Positions 60,074 through 64,000 of a DNA stretch of 64,000 nt are shown here, one piece after another. The notes below the pieces were generated by a model. It was not told the origin of the DNA and did no database searches. It was given only the letters and a program-made list of their open reading frames with translations. The stretch covers positions 62,001-126,000 of the forward strand of contig CAKSCM010000005.1 of assembly GCA_934444365.1 (NCBI GenBank), in the 5' to 3' direction. How positions within the stretch are numbered: position 1 is the first letter of the stretch; each line of letters starts with the position of its first letter. A program made the translations under genes and the position numbers. This stretch comes from an uncultured Eubacteriales bacterium. GTDB lineage: Bacteria; Bacillota; Clostridia; Oscillospirales; Acutalibacteraceae.

Positions 60074-60604
60074 TTATCGGCTTGTCTTTGCCGCCTTGTA
60101 CACCCTTTTGTACAGGGTGTTCTTTATTTTCTCGAATTCAGACTCGTCCACAGCGCGACCGTATGTCATCATTTTAAGCGGTATCGCCTTTTTATCGGGC
60201 GAAAATGCGGGCTGTATATACGGATAATCGTTAAGAACAAAGCCGCATCTTTCATAAAATCCCACCCGGCGCGAGGTCATACCACCGCACGGCGGCTCCA
60301 CCTCAAGGCAGACCATTCCGCAAAGCTTTTTAACCGCTTCACCCAGCATTACGCCGCCGAGCCCCATACAACGATATTTTTCATCCACCGCAAAGTGCTC
60401 GATATAGCCGAAATTTTCGAATTGCCACACCGCAATAAATCCCTTTACGCTGCCGTTTGTATCCGGAAGAATATAAACGGTATATCCGTCCTCCTCAAGC
60501 AAAGCCCGCTGCTCATCCTCGCTTCGCCGCTCATCGTCGGGAAAGCTCTTTTCCATTATACGGTACACGGCGCCGAATTCGCCGTTTTCCATAGGCCTCA
60601 ACAC
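60074..60604 (-). CDS. GNAT-family N-acetyltransferase
   Basis: 176 residues with a full GNAT pattern: FIAVWQFENFGYIEHFAVDEKYRCMGLGGVML (acetyl-CoA loop R-x-x-G-L-G, about 85-94) and RVGFYERCGFVLND. The acceptor is unknown. The GTG at 60604 lies 8 nt after GGAGGG; the more upstream GTG precedes that site. A strong terminator starts at its stop codon. Confidence 0.85.
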   Translation of the reverse strand: MLRPMENGEFGAVYRIMEKSFPDDERRSEDEQRALLEEDGYTVYILPDTNGSVKGFIAVWQFENFGYIEHFAVDEKYRCMGLGGVMLGEAVKKLCGMVCLEVEPPCGGMTSRRVGFYERCGFVLNDYPYIQPAFSPDKKAIPLKMMTYGRAVDESEFEKIKNTLYKRVYKAAKTSR

Positions 60605-60887
60605 GCTTATAGCCCTCCTCAAAACCACAGTTATATACCGATGATACCATGTACCGCATTTTATTTCAAGAGCCGTCTTTAAGCCGACGAAAATCGAACA
60701 ATCTACCGTATAAAAAACAGGGCTGCCGATCGGATGTTTTCCGGTTTAAGCATACGCTTGTTACACCCGACGGCCGAGCCCCGTTTTATTTTCCCCGGCC
60801 TTTAAAGATTTGTTTGGCCGACTCCCCAAAAACCCGGTTGCCTTTTGATTTTAAAGCTTTTACAGCTTTAACCTTAGGATTATCCCC

Positions 60888-61313
60888 TTACTCCGCAAGC
60901 TTTGCGCCGAGGGCATTGCAGGCGGCCTTCGCGTCGTCGTCCGGCTCTTCGTTGCATATAACGCCGTCCGCCGCGAGCACCGCACCGTCAGCACGGCAGG
61001 TATCCTCCCAGTTCCTCATCCATTCGCCGTCTCCCCAGCCGTAGGAACCGAAAAGACCGATTTTCTTGCCCGAGAGCTTACCCTCGCAGGATGAAAACAT
61101 GGGCTCGAATTCGTCCTCTTCAAGCTGCTCGCTTCCCATTGAGGGACAACCGAAAGCGACGGCCGAGTAAGCATCCATCATATCTGCATTAAAATCCGAG
61201 CAGGAAATAACGTCGGCTTCTCCGCCTGCGTTTTTCGCTCCGTTTGCTACCTCGTACGCCATGGCCTCGGTGTTACCCGTACCGCTCCAATACACTACTG
61301 CTATTTTGCTCAT
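60888..61313 (-). CDS. Flavodoxin
   Basis: A 141-residue FMN electron carrier that often replaces ferredoxin under iron limitation. The phosphate loop YWSGTGNTEAMA (near 8-19), the FMN-contacting FGCPSMGSE and GLFGSYGWGDG segments are clear. ATG 61313 is chosen with AAAGGA at 8 nt; the ATG three codons earlier is too close. It follows DUF2325 and DUF3793 genes in the same direction, a clostridial arrangement tied to redox or iron metabolism. Confidence 0.95.
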   Translation of the reverse strand: MSKIAVVYWSGTGNTEAMAYEVANGAKNAGGEADVISCSDFNADMMDAYSAVAFGCPSMGSEQLEEDEFEPMFSSCEGKLSGKKIGLFGSYGWGDGEWMRNWEDTCRADGAVLAADGVICNEEPDDDAKAACNALGAKLAE

Positions 61314-61373
61314 TTTTTTCATCCTTTCTTTTGCTGCAATGAATACGGAATTTTTTGTCCGTTACATCGCCTG

Positions 61374-61391
61374 GTTGCACTTTTATGCAAC
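61374..61391. promoter_or_regulatory. Small dyad between DUF3793 and flavodoxin genes
   Basis: GTTGCA and TGCAAC around a 6-base centre, in the 86-base gap. It could be an operator or an mRNA hairpin. Confidence 0.3.
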
Positions 61392-61399
61392 ACTTTATT

Positions 61400-61966
61400 T
61401 TAGTTTTTTATTTCGCGCGGCTTAACTACCAGCCGCTCGAAACATCGGTCGCGGCAGTAAGCCTGCTTATATAGTCTTGTACATTTTTCGTAAAGCGCAA
61501 ATCGCTTTTTGGCCGATTCAACATCCGAATAAACCTTCCATGTGCCGACGTATTTTGCGTCCTTTGCACCCGAGCTGATAAAACCCATTACATCCTCAGG
61601 AGGATAGCCGAGAAAAAGCCCCACCTCGTGCGGAAACTCCTCACAGCTCCTTACCCGTCTCGATAATTCTCCTATACACCTGTTGATATTCTCGACCGGA
61701 TAGCCGAGCCCTTCCAAAAATCCCCGCGCTTTACCCCGTTCAAGATCCTTTTTAAGCGCGTCGGGGCGGTAAACGTACAAAAGCGCCCTGTCCTTTGTCA
61801 TTCTTATCGGCACCATTCTGACCCCCTTCGGAACAAGGGAGGTATTAATCCGCCTGAGTGATGCGTAAAAATCCTCCCGTGAGCCGAATGAGACCGAAAA
61901 CAGATTGCCGGTTTTAATTCCGGCCAGGGTCGGCGAACAGTGAAAAACCACCTTTTCCTCAGACAT
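61400..61966 (-). CDS. DUF3793 family protein
   Basis: 188 residues. The N-terminal VVFHCSPTLAGIKTGNLFS is the hallmark of DUF3793, a Clostridia family of unknown function often found beside flavodoxin and ferrous-iron genes. The C-terminal region has two CxxxC-like cysteines (CTRLYKQAYCRDRCFERL). ATG 61966 follows GGGGGTG. It overlaps the DUF2325 gene by 8 bases and precedes the flavodoxin gene. Confidence 0.85.
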   Translation of the reverse strand: MSEEKVVFHCSPTLAGIKTGNLFSVSFGSREDFYASLRRINTSLVPKGVRMVPIRMTKDRALLYVYRPDALKKDLERGKARGFLEGLGYPVENINRCIGELSRRVRSCEEFPHEVGLFLGYPPEDVMGFISSGAKDAKYVGTWKVYSDVESAKKRFALYEKCTRLYKQAYCRDRCFERLVVKPREIKN

Positions 61967-62252
61967 TAACAGCACCCCCGGCATGAGTGTCCAAAATACG
62001 CCGTAATGCCGATATAGAACCGGTCTGGCTTCTTGCAATATTAATATTCTTCTTTTTGGCCTGACCGTTTGCTATATCCAGCATTTTATGCGACATGGTC
62101 CCCGTAAACATCACGAGCAGATCGGGATTTCCGAAATCGAGCAGTCCCCGTCCCGTTTTTACATAAACCTTGGCCTTGCAGGAATACTCCTTGCAAAGCT
62201 CCTCATATCTCCTTACCATACATTCGTTTCCTCCGAGTATTACAACGCTCAT
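61959..62252 (-). CDS. DUF2325 domain protein
   Basis: 97 residues. MSVVILGGNECMVRRYEELC at the start and VMFTGTMSHKMLDIANGQAKKKNI (strand-helix with a conserved MSHK) define DUF2325, a small Rossmann-like family with unknown role, in some members regulatory. ATG 62252 follows AAGGAG. It is first in the DUF2325-DUF3793-flavodoxin unit. Confidence 0.82.
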   Translation of the reverse strand: MSVVILGGNECMVRRYEELCKEYSCKAKVYVKTGRGLLDFGNPDLLVMFTGTMSHKMLDIANGQAKKKNINIARSQTGSISALRRILDTHAGGAVNV

Positions 62253-62495
62253 ACCGTATTATCATCTCCTTATTTTTTGTCAGCCGAAATTAATCATCGT
62301 AACCGGCCATAATGGCGGCCTTTCGGCGTATTTTTTATCGCCGCCGGCAGACTGAAAAGCTGCCTTACCGGCTTTTTCTTGTAAAATACAGTGTTCCTTC
62401 TTAGTATTCTTATGTGTTCTTCTTTAATGCAAGAGTTTTCCCACTCTACTCCGATCCACACGAAAAGCCGGACGGATTGCTCTCGGCTCATCTGT

Positions 62496-62513
62496 AGTTA
62501 GCGTACGCTAACT
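62496..62513. repeat. Perfect 18-base palindrome
   Basis: AGTTAGCGTACGCTAACT reads the same on both strands. It is enclosed by CGGCT and AGCCG, followed on the plus strand by GATTTTTT, so it may be part of a terminator-like structure or a protein-binding dyad. Confidence 0.55.
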
Positions 62514-62529
62514 CAGCCGGATTTTTTAG

Positions 62530-62566
62530 CCGTGCCGAAGGGCTTTTTTCGGGCCTTACGGCACGG
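62530..62566. repeat. Strong hairpin
   Basis: CCGTGCCG-AAGG pairs with CCTT-a-CGGCACGG around a T-rich loop. It has no T-run directly after it on either strand, so it is not a typical terminator. Confidence 0.5.
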
Positions 62567-62673
62567 TCGGTTCATCTTATATGTTTTAAAACAGGGTCGC
62601 TTTTTACATCCGCCGAATAATTTAACGGGCCTATAAAACCCATAAAAATATTTTTAGACGGTTTATAAAAAAA

Positions 62674-62934
62674 TTATTTACCGCGAAGCCTGTCAAAAAA
62701 GCTTTTTTTCTCATATTCTTCGCTTTTTGCATCGGTCAGGGTGTATCCGCCGGCGTCGATCGCGCTTTTAAGCTTATCAAACGGAAGATCATCGTCCGAT
62801 ATAACGACCGCCTCACCATTTATATGCGACGACGACACCTTTTTCACCTTGAATTCACGGCGGATCAGGTCGTTAATATGCGCCTCGCACATCCCGCACA
62901 TCATACCTTCGATTTTAAGGGTTGTTTTCACCAT
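62674..62934 (-). CDS. Heavy-metal-associated (HMA) domain protein, CopZ-like
   Basis: 86 residues. The HMA fold begins MVKTTLKIEGMMCGMCEAHIND (metal motif CGMC, residues 11-14), which binds soft metals such as Cu(I). The C-terminal 20 residues are a charged extension (EEYEKKSFFDRLRG). ATG 62934 follows GGAGG. It is 45 bases downstream of the FtsX-type permease gene, so the two are probably cotranscribed; no copper ATPase is in view. Confidence 0.88.
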   Translation of the reverse strand: MVKTTLKIEGMMCGMCEAHINDLIRREFKVKKVSSSHINGEAVVISDDDLPFDKLKSAIDAGGYTLTDAKSEEYEKKSFFDRLRGK

Positions 62935-62979
62935 TTTAAAGACCTCCGAACATGTACTTAACTTTAAATACAATGCTTT

Positions 62980-64000
62980 TTATTCGGCACATTTTAGCGC
63001 TTCGACCATATCGATCTTCCTGTTTTTGCGAGCAACCATAAAGCTTACCGCAAGGGACATTCCGACCGTAAGTACAAGGCTTAAAACACAGGAAAACGGA
63101 CTTATACTCAGCTCAGTTTCGTATTCGCCGGCCAGCTTTTTCAGAAGATAGTCAAGAATCAGAATACCAAGCGGCAGACCGATAATCGAGCCTACAATGC
63201 TTATAAACAGGTTTTGTCCGATAAGCAGGCGGCCGATCCTATTATTCCTGAAGCCGACCACCTTAAGGGTTGCCATTTCGCGGTAGCGCTCGGTGTAGCT
63301 CATAACGCCGAGGTTATAAAGCACCACTACTCCGAGCAGCAATGCTCCGCCTATAAGCAGATATATCATCATATCCATAAGCTCGGTGAAGGTGTCGAAG
63401 GAATCGATTATCATCTGCTTTGACTGAACGCTCTTTATTGCGCTGCCGGCCGGAATATTGTTTTTGTCGGTGTCAGTATATACCGAATCGGGCTTAAAAT
63501 CAAGGCCGAGACTCTCATATGTTCCTGGTGTCATTACCATGCTTTCGGTAACGCTGCGTATAATTCCGAGAACCTTTACCGTGTACATCTCATCAGATCC
63601 GAACGGACTGAAGGTTAAGCTGTCGCCCTGTGACAAAGAAAATTCATCCGCTATTCTCCGGCAGATGTAAACGCCGCCGTCCTTTATGCTTACAAACTCA
63701 TTGCTCTTATCCTTCGGAAAACGCACCTTATCGCCCGATATATCATATACATCAAGCGAGACCGCCTTTTCCTCAAGCTGAACGCTTAAGCTCATGCTCG
63801 TATCGCCTGAATACTTGTCTTTAATCTCCTCACGCTGCAAGTCGGTTGCGTCCTCGGAAAAATATATCCGCGAGGAATAATTTGTAGCATCGTTGTAATA
63901 GGTTTGCAAAAACACGCTCATTGTGTCGCGCATTCCGAGGGCCGCTATAACAATAACCATGCAGCCGACAACACCGATAAAGCTCATTGCGGTACGTGAT
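62980..64000 (-). CDS. FtsX-type ABC transporter permease, C-terminal part
   Basis: The 3' 340 codons of a larger MacB/FtsX-family permease; the frame is open to the window edge. SRTAMSFIGVVGCMVIVIAALGM marks the first helix of the second FtsX half, followed by an extracytoplasmic domain (about 200 residues) and three C-terminal helices with the family motif YTERYREMATLKVVGFRNNRI. Such large permeases export lipids, peptides or antimicrobials with an ATPase partner that would lie beyond base 64000. Met at 63987 is internal, not a start. Confidence 0.88.
   Translation of the reverse strand, partial: SRTAMSFIGVVGCMVIVIAALGMRDTMSVFLQTYYNDATNYSSRIYFSEDATDLQREEIKDKYSGDTSMSLSVQLEEKAVSLDVYDISGDKVRFPKDKSNEFVSIKDGGVYICRRIADEFSLSQGDSLTFSPFGSDEMYTVKVLGIIRSVTESMVMTPGTYESLGLDFKPDSVYTDTDKNNIPAGSAIKSVQSKQMIIDSFDTFTELMDMMIYLLIGGALLLGVVVLYNLGVMSYTERYREMATLKVVGFRNNRIGRLLIGQNLFISIVGSIIGLPLGILILDYLLKKLAGEYETELSISPFSCVLSLVLTVGMSLAVSFMVARKNRKIDMVEALKCAE

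Larger units (their letters stand above)
62253..62673. other. Gene-free gap with palindromes
   Basis: It separates the DUF2325 start from the HMA-gene end (both minus). It contains an 18-base perfect palindrome at 62496-62513 and a strong hairpin at 62530-62566; the rest shows no supported gene. Confidence 0.65.

Overview
The window reads as a chromosomal segment of an anaerobic, low-to-mid GC Bacillota, most likely a Clostridia/Oscillospirales-type gut bacterium. This is inference from gene content: a clostridial second type IIA topoisomerase pair, a DUF2325-DUF3793-flavodoxin cluster, a TPP-riboswitch-controlled ThiT transporter, Bacillota-type YfmF/YfmH peptidases, sigma-A promoters of TTGACA/TATAAT type and strong GGAGG ribosome binding sites. 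About three quarters of the genes lie on the minus strand. No phage, transposase, integrase or CRISPR array was seen.

Layout. 1-5220 (mostly minus): 5' part of deoC, tRNA-Leu, secG, a sugar-isomerase-like TIM barrel, a small membrane protein (+), rpsT, folD, lgt. 5225-7784: the M16 peptidase pair yfmF-yfmH, overlapping each other and followed closely by lgt. 8077-15396: one 7.3 kb gene for a cyclic beta-1,2-glucan synthase-like protein (GT84, cyclisation domain, GH94), divergent from a polysaccharide deacetylase. 17048-21304: parE-parC-like pair. 21631-26995: a uronate/sugar-acid island (Gfo/Idh dehydrogenase, divergent AraC regulator, uxaC, two TIM-barrel isomerases). 27138-32124: a complete branched-chain amino-acid ABC transporter (livJ-H-M-G-F). 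32902-35547: XRE membrane regulator, DegV, PAP2-like membrane protein. 36089-48490: a 12.4 kb arginine operon, argG-C-J-B-D-F-carA-carB, driven by a near-consensus promoter that carries an ARG-box-like site. It makes arginine from glutamate except for the argH step, which is not in the window. 49113-53621: rsmD-coaD-coiled-coil gene, a GNAT and uvrC. 53798-58486: radical SAM gene, thioesterase, tmcAL, ackA and a tiny surface protein. 58625-58896: tRNA-Met/Glu/Val. 58950-59967: TPP riboswitch and thiT. 60074-64000: GNAT, an iron/redox-looking operon (DUF2325, DUF3793, flavodoxin), a CopZ-like HMA protein and the 3' part of an FtsX-type permease.

The most unusual observations are these. (1) Four intergenic elements (32432-32563, 43749-43879, 54744-54866, 55079-55196) each fold, with essentially no unpaired bases at the centre, into the same four-way junction: an outer stem, a short hairpin with a 3-nt loop, a long hairpin, and a TTTTGCC/GGCAAAA hairpin. 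The arm sequences differ between copies but pairing is kept, which suggests a dispersed structured repeat family. (2) carB is fused in frame to a complete dapF, linking carbamoyl phosphate and diaminopimelate synthesis in one polypeptide, and the DapF part has a rearranged first cysteine motif. (3) ArgD carries a 47-residue C-terminal tail with 13 Cys, 18 Asp and 4 His. Smaller oddities include a UvrC insertion with an altered DGG motif, a ThiT with extra C-terminal membrane segments, an HxlR-regulator remnant upstream of argG, and a palindromic site between araC and uxaC.
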